Below are positions 54,668 to 64,000 of a stretch of DNA of 64,000 nt, in pieces. The notes under the pieces are model-generated. The model ran no database searches. It was not told the DNA's origin and saw nothing but the letters and a program-made list of their open reading frames with translations. The translations under genes were made by a program, and so were the position numbers. The DNA is from Cherax quadricarinatus. Taxonomy: Eukaryota > Arthropoda > Malacostraca > Decapoda > Parastacidae. The stretch lies in assembly GCF_038502225.1 (NCBI RefSeq), contig NC_091300.1:49404079-49468078 (forward strand). Direction: 5' to 3'. Numbering within the stretch: the stretch's first letter is position 1; the number at the start of each line of letters is the position of its first letter.

Positions 54668-54735
54668 ATTCTAGGACATAATAGGAAGACAGTAGAACTA
54701 TATACAAAAGATGAGGTAATCAGTCCCTCGGCCTG

Positions 54736-55150
54736 ATTACCGGAAGGTAGTGTATGAGCTGTCAGTGTGCAGGGTAAGACAGGTAGTTATGTAATGATGC
54801 ACGTTCCTTCCGTGCATAGAAACCATACAACAGGGTAGACAGAAATTGTGTGATTCTGTGCATGAGACGATTTACAAAAATCTCACAAATGTTTTACACA
54901 GGCAGCTAGTAGGAGATATTGGGCGAAATGCATTTTCATGATTGGGCTTTGGAATGGGAATGATGAAGCTGCTGGTCCAAGATTTAGGGAGATCCCCAGT
55001 TACTTAAATCATGTTGTATAATTCAAGTAAAGAATTATCTGATACTCGGAATAACAATCTGAGAATAGTGTATATAATATCATCCTTCCCGGGTGACGTG
55101 GAGTTGCTTTTAGTGCTGCATAAAGTTCAAAGTTAGTGAAGGAAATGTTG
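54736..55150 (-). pseudogene. LINE RT fragment, upstream part of 52871-53752
   Basis: Minus strand mixed frames: LGPAASSFPFQSPIMKM and its neighbour frame with FIIPIPKPNHENAFRPIS, an RT motif block that normally precedes the region found at 53463-53720. The pairing with the distal fragment is an inference from order and orientation. Confidence 0.5.
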
Positions 55151-55178
55151 CATAAAACAAATCAGTCTCTCCCCTGCA

Positions 55179-55615
55179 TCATGTTTGTCCATTAATTTCG
55201 TGTGTGACACTTGGAGGATTGTCATAGCTAGGTGTAGCAGCCGGAGCATTGACTATTTCATTCGCACCATGTAATGAATCAATAATCCTGCCTATTTTTA
55301 TATCGTCAGCGAATTTGCTCATATTACTTGTTTTTCCCTCGTCAAGGTCATTAATGTATATTATGAACACTGGGCCCAAAACTGATACTTGTAGAACGCC
55401 ACTTGTGACTGATCCCCACTCAGATTTCATCCCATTTATGCAGACTCTCTGATTTCTGTTGGTGAGCCGTGGCTCGAGCTATGACAGGACTCATCCCCTG
55501 GTACCATGTGCTGCCACTTTCCCTAAAAGCATTTGGAGTGGTACTCTGCCAAAACCTTCACTAAAATCCAAATAATATCGTATTCTTTTCATGATCAACT
55601 GACGCAAAAGTTTTA
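55179..55615 (-). pseudogene. CR1-like RT fragment, third family
   Basis: Minus strand: MKSEWGSVTSGVLQVSVLGP, IYINDLDEGKTSNMSKFADD and IKIGRIID (55430-55240), preceded by a decayed KTFGRVPLQMLLGKV-like stretch near 55500-55560. It resembles family 2 at lower identity. The usual GVPQGS is GVLQVS. Confidence 0.68.
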
Positions 55616-55775
55616 CTGGAGAAAGAACACTGCAGCAGGCCTACTGGCCCATGCGAGGCAGGTCCAAGTCTCCTACTGACTTAAGCCAATGCCCCAACCT
55701 AGTCAGGTCACGTCACATTCACTTAAGGAAGGAACACGGCAACTGACCTAGTAGCACAAGCTAGTCAGTTCCAAC
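55616..55775 (-). repeat. CR1 family 2 3' untranslated tail
   Basis: Directly downstream of the intact ORF2 on the minus strand. The reference for the fragments at 2.6, 27.6, 32.8 and 41.5 kb (CATGGGCCAGTAGGCCTGCT). The octamer TTCTTATG tail is missing here. Confidence 0.7.
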
Positions 55776-58706
55776 TCACGCCCACCCACACCCATTCATG
55801 TATTTATCTAGCCTATTTTTAAAACTACACAACGTTTTAGCCTGTATAACTGTAACTGGGAGTTTGTTCCACTCATCCACAACTCTATTACCAAGCCAGT
55901 GCTTTCCTATATCCTTCCTGGATCTGAATTTTTCCAACTTAAAACCATTGCTGCGAGTCCTGTCTAGGCTAGATATTTTCAGCACGTTATTTACATCCCC
56001 TTTATTTATTCCTGTCTTCCATTTATACACCTCAATCATATCCCCCTTAATTCTACGCCTTTCTAGAGAGTGCAGATTCAGGGCCCTCAGTCTATCCTCA
56101 TAGGGAAGATTTCTGATACATGGGATCAACTTTGTCATCCTCCTTTGTATGTTTTCCAGAGCATTTATATCCATTCTGTAATACGGTGACCAAAACTGTG
56201 CAGCATAATCTAAATGAGGCCTAACCAAGGATATATAGAGTTGAAGAACAACCTGAGGACTCCTATTATTTATGCTTCTTGATATGAAGCCAAGGATTCT
56301 GTTAGCTTTATTGCGAACACTTATGCACTGTTGTCTTGGTTTCAGATTACTGCTAACCAGAACTCCTAAATCTTTTTCGCAATCCGTAATATTAAGATCT
56401 ACATTATTTAGTTTATATGTGGCATGGTTATTTTCCTGTCCAACATTTAGAACTTTGCATTTGTCTATATTAAACTGCATCTGCCACTTCTCCGACCACT
56501 GCATCAGTCTATTCAAATCTTCCTGGAGTGCTCTAATGTCCTCGTCAGAATGAATTCGACGGCCTATTTTGGTGTCATCGGCAAACTTGCTTATGTCGCT
56601 CTTTATGCCCTCATCTATGTCGTTTATGTAGATTGTGAACAACAGGGGGCCCAACACTGACCCCTGTGGAACACCGCTCGTGACGCTTCCCCACTCTGAT
56701 TTCTCCCCATTTATGCAAACTCTCTGCTGCCTATTTGTCAACCATGCCTCTATCCAGGAAAAAATTTCTCCTCCTATTCCATGTGCCTTAATTTTCCTCA
56801 ATAGTCTCTGATGTGGGACCCTGTCAAAAGCCTTACTGAAGTCCATATACACAATATCATATTCATTACCATGATCTACCTCCTCAAATACCTTAGTGAA
56901 AAAAGTTAATAAATTCGTAAGGCAGGAACGCCCCTTTGTAAAACCATGCTGAGATTCGTTGATTAATTTATGCTTTTCAAGGTGGCTACGAACTGCCTCG
57001 GCAATTATTGATTCCATAAATTTTCCCACTATGGAGGTTAGGCTTATTGGTCTATAGTTCGAAGCTAAGGACCTGTCACCTGCTTTGAAAATAGGTATCA
57101 CATTTGCCATTTTCCACTTATCTGGCACCATGCCAGTTTGTAGTGATATGTTGAAAAGATTAGCCAAAGGTTTGCTAAGCTCCTCTTTACATTCCTTTAG
57201 AACCCTTGCATACAGTTCATCAGGGCCTGGGGATTTGTTAGGTTTTAATTTATCTATTTGCCTAAGGACCATGTCACTTGTGACCCTAATCGTGCATAGT
57301 TTATTATCATCCTGTTCTACATAATTTATTATTTCTGGAATATCGCTAGTATCTTCCTGTGTAAAAACTGAGAGGAAGTATGTGTTAAAAATTCTACACA
57401 TTTCCTTATCACTGTCCGTGAGCTGACCCGAGTAACTTTTGAGTGGGCCTATCTTGTCCCTGATCTTACTTCTGTATACCTGAAAGAATCCTTTTGGGTT
57501 AGTCTTCGATTCTCTTGCAACTTTAACCTCATAATCTCTTTTTGCTTTTCTTATTCCCTTTTTTATTTCTCTCTTTAACTGAATATATTGATTTCTTAAT
57601 TGCCCCTCTCCTCTTTTGATTTGCCTATATATGCCTCTCTTTTGACCAATGAGATGTTTTAATCTATTGTTCATCCATTTAGGATCATTTTTGCTTGATC
57701 TGATTTCCCTATTTGGAACATAAGTTGTCTGAGCAGCTAGAACTATGCCCTGGAAAACGTCATATCGGCAATCATCACCACCTACCTGACCCATAGTCAG
57801 GTCATTCCAGTTCAGCCCACCCAAGTAATTTTTCAGTCCTATGAAATCAGCCAAGCGGAAGTCAGGGACAGAGACTTGATTGCCATTATTAGGGGAATTC
57901 CATGATATATTAAAACTGAGTGATTTGTGATCACTTTCCCCAAGCTCATCATTAACCTCAAGATTATTAATTAGCGTTTCCCTGCTGGCAAGAACCAAGT
58001 CAAGCAGGTTATTTCCTCTGGTTAGTTCTGTCACAAACTGTTTTAAAAAACAATCCTGAATCGTATCAAGAAAGTCACTTGACTCTAAATTTCCTGTCAA
58101 ATTGCTCCAGTCAATCTGTCTATAGTTGAAATCTCCCATTATCACAACATTTTCGTATGTAGATGCCTTACGAATTTCATCCCATAGAAGTTTACTGCAC
58201 TCCCTATCAAGATTTGGGGCCCTGTAAATCACACCCAAAATTAGTTTTTCACGGCCCTCGAGAAGCTGTAACCAAACAGATTCAGTGGCTGACGCTTCTA
58301 ATTTTATATCTTGTCTAACACAACAATTTAAATTGTCTCTGACATACATCGCTACTCCACCACCCTTCCTGTTGACCCTGTCAGTGTGGAATAATTTATA
58401 GCCTTGTATGTGACATTCAGAAGGCATCTCTCTATCTTTCAGATTGAGCCAGGTCTCTGTTATAGCAATGATATCTATGTTTCCTGCACTTGCAATTAAT
58501 CTTAGCTCATCTATCTTATTTCTTACACTCCTGCTATTAGTATAGTAGACCTTAAGGGAGCTAGTCCCTTGCTGCCCTCTGCTGTCTCCCTTTGTTTGCT
58601 GACCTGATCTATTGTCTTTATTTATAACTTCATGATGAATGTCTTTTATACATTTACTGTTTTCAACCCTAGTGTTGCAACCTGACTGTTTCCAACACAC
58701 ACCCAT
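55776..58706 (-). CDS. CR1 family 2 LINE ORF2: endonuclease and reverse transcriptase, intact
   Basis: A 976-codon ORF without interruption, the complete enzyme of a CR1-type non-LTR retrotransposon. It starts MGVCWKQSGC. The AP-type endonuclease spans about residues 51-260 (LKVYYTNSRSVRNKIDEL, IIAITETWLN, GDFNYRQIDW, SDHKSLSF). The RT follows, with [62 protein letters not shown] and catalytic FADD near residues 708-711. The C-terminus has RPHLDYAAQFWSPYY and RRRIKGDMIEVYKWKTG, characteristic of CR1. All catalytic motifs seem present. The copy may be recent, but ORF1 upstream is damaged, so it is not autonomous as it stands. Confidence 0.93.
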   Translation of the reverse strand: MGVCWKQSGCNTRVENSKCIKDIHHEVINKDNRSGQQTKGDSRGQQGTSSLKVYYTNSRSVRNKIDELRLIASAGNIDIIAITETWLNLKDREMPSECHIQGYKLFHTDRVNRKGGGVAMYVRDNLNCCVRQDIKLEASATESVWLQLLEGREKLILGVIYRAPNLDRECSKLLWDEIRKASTYENVVIMGDFNYRQIDWSNLTGNLESSDFLDTIQDCFLKQFVTELTRGNNLLDLVLASRETLINNLEVNDELGESDHKSLSFNISWNSPNNGNQVSVPDFRLADFIGLKNYLGGLNWNDLTMGQVGGDDCRYDVFQGIVLAAQTTYVPNREIRSSKNDPKWMNNRLKHLIGQKRGIYRQIKRGEGQLRNQYIQLKREIKKGIRKAKRDYEVKVARESKTNPKGFFQVYRSKIRDKIGPLKSYSGQLTDSDKEMCRIFNTYFLSVFTQEDTSDIPEIINYVEQDDNKLCTIRVTSDMVLRQIDKLKPNKSPGPDELYARVLKECKEELSKPLANLFNISLQTGMVPDKWKMANVIPIFKAGDRSLASNYRPISLTSIVGKFMESIIAEAVRSHLEKHKLINESQHGFTKGRSCLTNLLTFFTKVFEEVDHGNEYDIVYMDFSKAFDRVPHQRLLRKIKAHGIGGEIFSWIEAWLTNRQQRVCINGEKSEWGSVTSGVPQGSVLGPLLFTIYINDIDEGIKSDISKFADDTKIGRRIHSDEDIRALQEDLNRLMQWSEKWQMQFNIDKCKVLNVGQENNHATYKLNNVDLNITDCEKDLGVLVSSNLKPRQQCISVRNKANRILGFISRSINNRSPQVVLQLYISLVRPHLDYAAQFWSPYYRMDINALENIQRRMTKLIPCIRNLPYEDRLRALNLHSLERRRIKGDMIEVYKWKTGINKGDVNNVLKISSLDRTRSNGFKLEKFRSRKDIGKHWLGNRVVDEWNKLPVTVIQAKTLCSFKNRLDKYMNGCGWA

Positions 58707-58720
58707 ACCTCTATCTTCTA

Positions 58721-59020
58721 TCAGTTTAAAATCCTAGGCATTTTAGCAATGGCCCTCTCGATTGAGTTTGCAAGTGCTACCACCCCTGCCAAAGAGAGAT
58801 GTACCCCATCCCCTGCATACATATCATGTTTGCCATAAAAGTTGTCCCAGTTGTCAATGAATGGAATTGCAAGTTCCTTGCAGTATCTGTCTAGCCAGCA
58901 ATTTACACCAATTGCCCTAGATAACCATTCATTGCCCACCCAACCTGTTGACTATGTCACTAACACCAGCTCCAGGGAAGCACACTCTATCTCTTACCTT
59001 CTTATTCCTATTACAGAAAG
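58721..59020 (-). pseudogene. CR1 family 2 ORF1 remnant (SGNH-like), internally deleted
   Basis: Minus strand: NKKVRDRVCFPGAGVSDIVN (about 59015-58955) is joined directly to GNEWLSRAIGVNCWLDRYCK and DGVHLSLAGVVALANSIERA. The intervening segment with the GGND block, present at 51600-51700, is deleted. Stop at 58721, 15 bp before the ORF2 start at 58706. Confidence 0.72.
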
Positions 59021-59969
59021 CACGGTCCATATAATACGGAACGTTTTTGAACGTTATGGTACTGTGCATCTGGCAATGGCAGGTACCTGGGTGGATGGGG
59101 CGTACGCCGGCTGGCCGGAGGGTACGTTCAACCTAAAGATGACGCTGAGGCATCCCATCCCGTCGTTTGTCATCCTGGACGACTTTAGGACGCAAGTGAT
59201 GGTGTATTACGCAGGGCAGCGCAAGACCTGCAGGCTATGTGGTGCTTATGACCATATGGCAGCACAGTGTGAGAGGCAGCAGCAACGACAGGTTGCAGAC
59301 AGAAGGACGGAGCGAGGGCCTGACCCGAAGGCGGGGCCTGCCAGCGGGACGCCTGTAAAGGGCCATAGTTCGTCTTGGAGCGAGGAGGTGGAGAGAGAGT
59401 TCCCGACGGTGGGGTCGAGCCCATCAATGCCTGTAGAATCTACAGTCTCCGCTTTGGTGGAAGGGGAGACCAAGTTGAGTGGAGGAGAACGAGCAGAGGA
59501 TGTGGCTCTGGAGCAGTTGACGGAAAAGTTTTTGGAGACGAAGAGAGCTGGAGATGATGTACAATCGGTGGTGGGACCTGAGGAGAGTGAGGACGAGAGG
59601 AGAGACAGCCAGCTGACTGCAGGTGCCTCTTCTACGGGAATGGTGACCGTGGTCGAGGTGGCGGCGGAGGTGCATTGTGAGGCATCCCCCGACCAGACCA
59701 TGGATGCAGAGAGTGTTCGGCGGAAGAGGGCGGCAACGCACTCTGATTCCGATGATGTCTTGACCCCGGCGCAAAGACCGGGGAAGAAACCGTGGGCTGA
59801 TGTGGTGAGTGGAGGCGCCACAGGTGTGTCCGGTCAGGTGTTCGACCGGGGAGGGAATAGAGCTCACTGTGGTGAGCATGGTGGGAAAAATAGGAAGGCT
59901 GGTGACGTGTCTATGAAAGGAGTTACAGGGCAGCGTGTAAAACCCTTCAAGAAGGTTTCAGGTGTATGA
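59021..59969 (+). CDS. Tx1/L1-like LINE ORF1, C-terminal part with CCHC knuckle
   Basis: 5'-truncated ORF1; the frame to its left is antisense CR1 sequence. It starts near TESTVHIIRNVFERYGTVHL, has the IPSFVILDDFRTQVMVYYAG segment and a zinc knuckle CRLCGAYDHMAAQC, then a long charged, Ser/Glu-rich tail with KRAATHSDSDDVLTPAQRPG. The QxxTCRxCGxxDHxAxxC pattern is usual for ORF1s of Tx1/L1-like elements. The stop TGA at 59967-59969 overlaps the ORF2 start codon (ATGA), suggesting translational coupling. GC-richer than its neighbours. Confidence 0.78.
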
Positions 59970-62900
59970 CTGTGAATGTAAATGGGTTGTGTATGAATGT
60001 GAAGCGTTTGTGGCTCCAGGGGTTTCTGAGGCGTCATGCCATAGATATTGTATTCATGCAGGAGCATAACTTTAAGGCGGGTCGGGATTTGAATGTGGAC
60101 GGATATCGTGTGTTTGTGGCATATTCGGACCGTTTGAAAGGTGGGGTTGGAATTCTGATTCGGGAGACAAGCCCGTTTGTTGTAATTAGATGTGAGGGAG
60201 GGGAGGAGGGTAGGGTACTCCGGGTAGATGGATGGTGGAGAGGTGAGCGACTGGCAGTGGTTTGTGTGTATGCGCCGGCGGAGCGTGATGTACGGGTGAA
60301 GAATGAATTTGTGCGTGATGTTTTGGTTTATTATTTGAGATCTCTTCCCTCGGTAACAATCATGGGCGGTGATTGGAATTGTATAGTACGTAGAAAGGAT
60401 GTGGAGCCACGGGGGGCAGGGTGTTTTTTGGTTAGCCTAAGGGATCTTTTGCTGGGCGTGGGGTTAAGGGATGTTATTGGAGGTGGGGACCTAATGGTTG
60501 AGCATACGTTTCATAGACAGGGATACGCGGCCAGGCTCGATAGGTTATATGTGACGAGAAGTGTGCGAGTGATGTGTGTGCGTACGGTGGAAGCTGTTTA
60601 CACGGATCATAGAGCTGTTTATACGGACTTGACTTGGGCCAGCTTACCTAAGAGGTATCCAGGGTATTGGAAGTTAAATGTGAGACTTCTTGGGGTGGAG
60701 GAGGCGGGGTTAGATTTTAGGACAATGTGGGAGAATTTGTGGGGAGAGGGTAGGGATGTGGGTGACTTGCTGGGGTGGTGGGATGGGGTAGCTAAGGAGA
60801 GGATCCGGCGGTTTTATGTGCGATGGGGAAAGTACCAGGGTTGGATGACGTACGGGTTGCAGCAGTATTTCGAGGGTAGGTTGCAAAGTTGTTATGAGAG
60901 GGGCGTGCAGGCAGGGCAGTATCCCATGGAGGAAATCGAGTTGTTAAAAGGAAGGATTCGTGATTTGCAGAATGATAGATTTGATGCGGTGAGAGTGCAG
61001 GGTGGAATTGAAGAGGCGGTGTGGGGTGACCGACCATCGGCCTGTGTGTTAAGGGGACAGAGGCAGCGACGTATGGCTATGGAAATTGATAGGCTGGTGG
61101 TACATGAGGACTTAGGTGGATATAGGGCGGGACATGAGTTAAGAACAACGGAGGCAATGAGTGATTACGTTGATAGGTGGTTTGGAAAAAATTTACTGAG
61201 TGTAGGGGTGGATGGGGAGGCTTTCGGGAGGTTGGGGGAGAATGTATCTTGTGTGCTAAGTAGCAGTGATCGCATGGCGTTGGGGGGGGATATTGAAGAA
61301 GGGGAGGTGTGGAGGGCTTTGGAGGGGATGGCACGTGGTAAGGCTCCAGGTCTGGATGGCTTGCCCTGCGAGTTTTATGTGAGCCATTGGAATGTGTTGA
61401 AGTCCTTCTTAGTAGAACTAATGAATACGATGAAAAGGGAGGGGAGGATGGGCAGGTTGCAAGGAACTGCGGTTGTGGTTTTAGTGCCAAAAGGTAAGAA
61501 ACAGGACACGGTGCGGGACTTTAGGATAATATCATTGCTGTGTGCTGATTATAAGATTTTTGCAAAAATTTTAGGAAATAGGATGAAGTGTGTGGTGGAT
61601 AGAGTGGTTGCGAGAGGACAATATGGTGTGTCTGGGAGGACGATGTATGACGGGCATAGTATTATAAAGAATTTTGTGGAAGGGTCGGGAGGGGAGCAGG
61701 GGGGGGGTGTCTTAGCGTTAGATTGGCAGGCGGCGTATGATAGTGTAGAACGTGAGGTGTTGTGGTATATATTAAGGAGGCAGGGTTTTGGGGAGGAGGT
61801 GGTACGTTGGGCAGAGACATTGTATACAGGTGTGGGAGTGTGTGTACAAGTAAATGGGAAATTGGGGAAGTGGGTATCCATGGGTCGGGGTATTAGGCAG
61901 GGTTGTCCCCTGTCTCAATTGTTGTTTGCCTGTTTAACAGACCCTTTCTATAGAAAGGTGGAAGCGTGTATGGAGGTGGATTGGGGAGTAGGAAGTGGAG
62001 TGCAGGGAATAATAGGGTATGTGGATGACACGACAATACTCGTGCGAACGCAGAGGAGTTTACGTGCGGTTGGAGATGTTATTGATAATTTCGCGGGGGT
62101 TACCGGGTTAAGAGTTAATGTGGAAAAATCAAAATTACTGGTCTTAGGAGATTGGGTGGGAAGAGAGAGTTGGGGAAGGAATGTACGTTGGAATATGGTG
62201 GACAGGATAAAAGTGTGTGGAATAGTGTATATGCGTAGTGCGAGAGAGGCGAGGATGGTTAATTCTGGACTTGTTGTGGATCGAGTGGTGGGGCGATTGG
62301 ATGGGTTGAGACCAACTCATTTGACAGTACATCAGCGTGCGATTGTTGTGAATGTGTTGTTATACAGTAAAGTCTGGCACGTGGCTGCGGTATATCCGTT
62401 AGCAGGTCCGGATGTTACGAGGCTGTTAAAGAGGGTTTTCCATTTTCTTTGGGGTTCCGGGTGTGAATGGTTGAGTAGGAGTGTGGTTACTTTACCGGTC
62501 AACAGAGGAGGATTGGGGTTGATTGATTTACGGTTAAGAGTCAAGTGCATTTATTTGAAGTGGGGGTTACGCCGTGTGCGGGGTCATGCAGGGAGGGGCG
62601 TGAATGGCTTGCATGAAGAGGTGCGAATGTGGTGGGGAGGGTCGGAGATGAAAGTGTGTGAAGACGTGTTGCGGGCGTTGCTGCATGTACGGGACCCTAA
62701 TAAAGTTCGAGTGGGTGTTTTAGAGCGTGTTGTAAGGGCGAAGGTAGTCGTGAAGGCTGAGAGTATCTACCCTATGTATGCGTGGAAGGATATATGGGAA
62801 AGATTACGGTTGATGCGCGTGCGTCCAAATGTGCGAGAGGTATTTTTCCGTTTTCTCCATGGTATACTGCCGTCGGGTGCTGCACTTAAGGAAAGAGGGT

Positions 62901-63295
62901 TGATGGTGGAGGGCGCGTGTCGGGTGTGCGGGGATGAGGAGACTGCGTTTCATGTAGTGTATTTTTGTGATAATTTGGGGAGTATCAGGGAATGGATGGG
63001 TAAGGTTCTGAGGACAGTGGGAGGAGGCGGGATATTAGTATTGAGGGCGTTAAGTTTGGACGTGGGAGGCGTCGAGGCGCCTGTGCAACGTGCAATCACG
63101 TATATAATTGCGGATTTTGTTTTTGTATCCTGGGCAATGAGAAGGAATGGGGATTGGGAGGTGCGCAAAAGGGTGTTGGCGGGGACCATTTATAGAACGT
63201 TGTGTTATAATCGGGAAATATATGGAAGTCGCTGGGACCAGGCTTTTTCAGCAGGGTACCGTAGTATGAGTGTGAGAGCATTGTTAACGTTGTGA
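59966..63295 (+). CDS. Tx1/L1-like LINE ORF2: endonuclease, reverse transcriptase, C-terminal zinc motif, intact
   Basis: An uninterrupted 1109-codon ORF. AP endonuclease at residues 1-230: VNVNGL, MQEHNF (near 30), GDWNCIV (near 134), ARLDRLYV and YTDHRAVYTDL (near 213). RT: GKAPGLDGLPCEFY, VVLVPKGKKQDTVRDFRIIS, LALDWQAAYDSVEREV, RGIRQGCPLSQLLFACLTDP and catalytic YVDD at 685-688. A C-terminal zf-RVT-like motif CRVCGDEETAFHVVYFC lies at about 985-1001. The order and RGIRQGCPLS motif fit the Tx1/L1 group rather than CR1. Start chosen at the ATG overlapping the ORF1 stop. The coding strand is strikingly rich in G and T, unlike adjacent LINEs. Confidence 0.93.
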   Translation: MTVNVNGLCMNVKRLWLQGFLRRHAIDIVFMQEHNFKAGRDLNVDGYRVFVAYSDRLKGGVGILIRETSPFVVIRCEGGEEGRVLRVDGWWRGERLAVVCVYAPAERDVRVKNEFVRDVLVYYLRSLPSVTIMGGDWNCIVRRKDVEPRGAGCFLVSLRDLLLGVGLRDVIGGGDLMVEHTFHRQGYAARLDRLYVTRSVRVMCVRTVEAVYTDHRAVYTDLTWASLPKRYPGYWKLNVRLLGVEEAGLDFRTMWENLWGEGRDVGDLLGWWDGVAKERIRRFYVRWGKYQGWMTYGLQQYFEGRLQSCYERGVQAGQYPMEEIELLKGRIRDLQNDRFDAVRVQGGIEEAVWGDRPSACVLRGQRQRRMAMEIDRLVVHEDLGGYRAGHELRTTEAMSDYVDRWFGKNLLSVGVDGEAFGRLGENVSCVLSSSDRMALGGDIEEGEVWRALEGMARGKAPGLDGLPCEFYVSHWNVLKSFLVELMNTMKREGRMGRLQGTAVVVLVPKGKKQDTVRDFRIISLLCADYKIFAKILGNRMKCVVDRVVARGQYGVSGRTMYDGHSIIKNFVEGSGGEQGGGVLALDWQAAYDSVEREVLWYILRRQGFGEEVVRWAETLYTGVGVCVQVNGKLGKWVSMGRGIRQGCPLSQLLFACLTDPFYRKVEACMEVDWGVGSGVQGIIGYVDDTTILVRTQRSLRAVGDVIDNFAGVTGLRVNVEKSKLLVLGDWVGRESWGRNVRWNMVDRIKVCGIVYMRSAREARMVNSGLVVDRVVGRLDGLRPTHLTVHQRAIVVNVLLYSKVWHVAAVYPLAGPDVTRLLKRVFHFLWGSGCEWLSRSVVTLPVNRGGLGLIDLRLRVKCIYLKWGLRRVRGHAGRGVNGLHEEVRMWWGGSEMKVCEDVLRALLHVRDPNKVRVGVLERVVRAKVVVKAESIYPMYAWKDIWERLRLMRVRPNVREVFFRFLHGILPSGAALKERGLMVEGACRVCGDEETAFHVVYFCDNLGSIREWMGKVLRTVGGGGILVLRALSLDVGGVEAPVQRAITYIIADFVFVSWAMRRNGDWEVRKRVLAGTIYRTLCYNREIYGSRWDQAFSAGYRSMSVRALLTL

Positions 63296-64000
63296 AAGGG
63301 GGGGGGGGGGAGTGAATTTCAGGGGATGGAACGGGCTTGTCTCCGGGGTTGGGTATGCACAACGGCTGGTTTACTGTGTGTATCTGTGTAATGCGTGGTT
63401 GAGGAAAATGTGGTTGTGTGAGTGGATGTGGTGGTGAAGTTATATGTGTTATAGATGTCTTAAGTCAGAGTCTACTGCCTTCTTTCTTTGTTGAAGTACT
63501 TGATGTACCTTTCGGCTATGGCCTGGCAAACGGGGTTTTGTGTGTTTGTACCGAGCATTTTATTGCTATGTTATATAATGTGTATAGCCTGTAGATGAGT
63601 GCGGAATGATTATGGCTTTTCTAGTTTTGTGGCTGACTCGTAAGACTTGTGGTAAGGCGAGTATGTGTGACTGTAGGGAACTTATGTACTGGGAGTTAGG
63701 TGAGTAAGAGTATGTACTTTGTTTTATCATGAGATTGTGATGTAGGTTCTTTCGGTTATCGATTATTTGTGTTGGTTGTGAGTAACCGATATATTTATAT
63801 ATTTATCATACTATTCTTCTTATTGTATTGTATTGTGCATTGGCAATGTCCCAGTATATTATGTAAATAGTGTATACCCGAAGGGATTATGGTTTTATTT
63901 ATATTATTGAACCTGCTACAGGGGTCACCTACATGTTATGTTCTTGTTGTTGTTCTTGTGTACATAGGGTTAAGATTGCCCATCTTCTTAATGTTATGTT
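63296..64000 (+). repeat. 3' flank of the Tx1/L1-like LINE, probable 3' UTR
   Basis: Opens with a G-run (63298-63310) and remains GT-rich, like the ORF2, to at least 63450, then becomes AT-richer with TATTTATATATTTATC near 63790. No poly(A), target duplication or next element is recognised before the window ends, so the 3' border is unknown. Confidence 0.5.

Larger units (their letters stand above)
53753..54735 (-). repeat. Family C hammerhead tandem array, period about 400 bp, inserted in a LINE
   Basis: Units start (TTGTGCAAGAAAGGTATA) at 53753, 54160 and 54557, so periods are 407 and 397 bp; the third is truncated at about 54735. Each full unit contains the terminal hairpin, TTGCACATGTGTC, AATAAAG, the ribozyme and, at its far end, a CCTATATAAACGCC-like TATA box (minus strand). 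No ORF. It splits the LINE RT at 53752/54736. Confidence 0.8.

Noticed and set aside
58842..58960. First 40 codons of the 375-codon frame before the Tx1-like ORF1
   Set aside because: This stretch is antisense CR1 family 2 ORF1. The Tx1-like homology begins only after about 59020.

Overview
This window is eukaryotic, repeat-saturated DNA. The suite of elements suggests a decapod crustacean (crayfish, lobster or shrimp type): CR1-like LINEs ending in TACTCACC or TTCTTATG tails, Penelope-like elements (PLEs) with GIY-YIG endonucleases, very long (TA)n arrays and tRNA-derived SINEs. That identification is an inference. Almost every coding segment belongs to a retroelement. The only possible host coding sequence is a weak single-exon candidate near 39.4-39.7 kb. 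A 100-N scaffold gap lies at 7315-7414.

Layout. 1-7.5 kb: Jockey-like LINE debris (a Gag-like ORF1 and RT fragments), repeatedly broken by short inserts that carry hammerhead-ribozyme (HHR) signatures. 7.5-17.6 kb: one (TA)n-rich zone holding two MITE copies, a CR1 fragment and a four-copy cluster of one PLE (PLE-1) arranged as two inverted head-to-tail dimers. 17.6-20.8 kb: a Ty3/Gypsy pol on the minus strand with one internal stop. 21-32.6 kb: four successive minus-strand copies of a CR1-like LINE (family 1), with coiled-coil ORF1s. 32.7-38.8 kb: a decayed CR1 family 2 copy, a tRNA-SINE palindrome, a broken Tc1-type transposon and another LINE RT fragment. 38.8-40.3 kb: mostly unassigned DNA. 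40.3-51.8 kb: a third MITE in (TA)n, then one CR1 family 2 copy split by two large inserts (an HHR tandem array with a Jockey ORF1, and PLE-2). 51.8-55.6 kb: PLE-3 fragments, a tRNA-SINE, and a LINE RT split by an HHR tandem. 55.6-59.0 kb: a CR1 family 2 copy with an intact 976-residue ORF2. 59.0-64.0 kb: a Tx1/L1-like LINE whose two ORFs overlap by ATGA.

Main discovery. At least six distinct families (A-F) of short elements carry type I hammerhead ribozymes with very short palindromic helix III (ACGT or AGCGCT). When folded by hand they show covariation in helix I and at the tertiary 3-8 base pair: C3-G8 in A and B, U3-A8 in C, D and F, G3-C8 in E. All have an extra nucleotide after A9. Family F sits in the terminal repeats of PLE-1. 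The others form solo, inverted or tandem units (periods about 429, 400 and 371 bp). Families A-D share a downstream layout: AATAAAG, a TTGCA box, TGTGTC, and a TGTCGGT box opening a small hairpin. A and B have a TATA-like box upstream. Two inserts have clear 13-14 bp target-site duplications. These look like animal retrozymes derived from PLE terminal repeats and probably yield circular RNAs.

How the parts relate. PLE-1 and the LINEs supply reverse transcriptase and endonuclease. The HHR units, MITEs and SINEs are non-autonomous passengers. (TA)n arrays and older LINEs act as landing sites.
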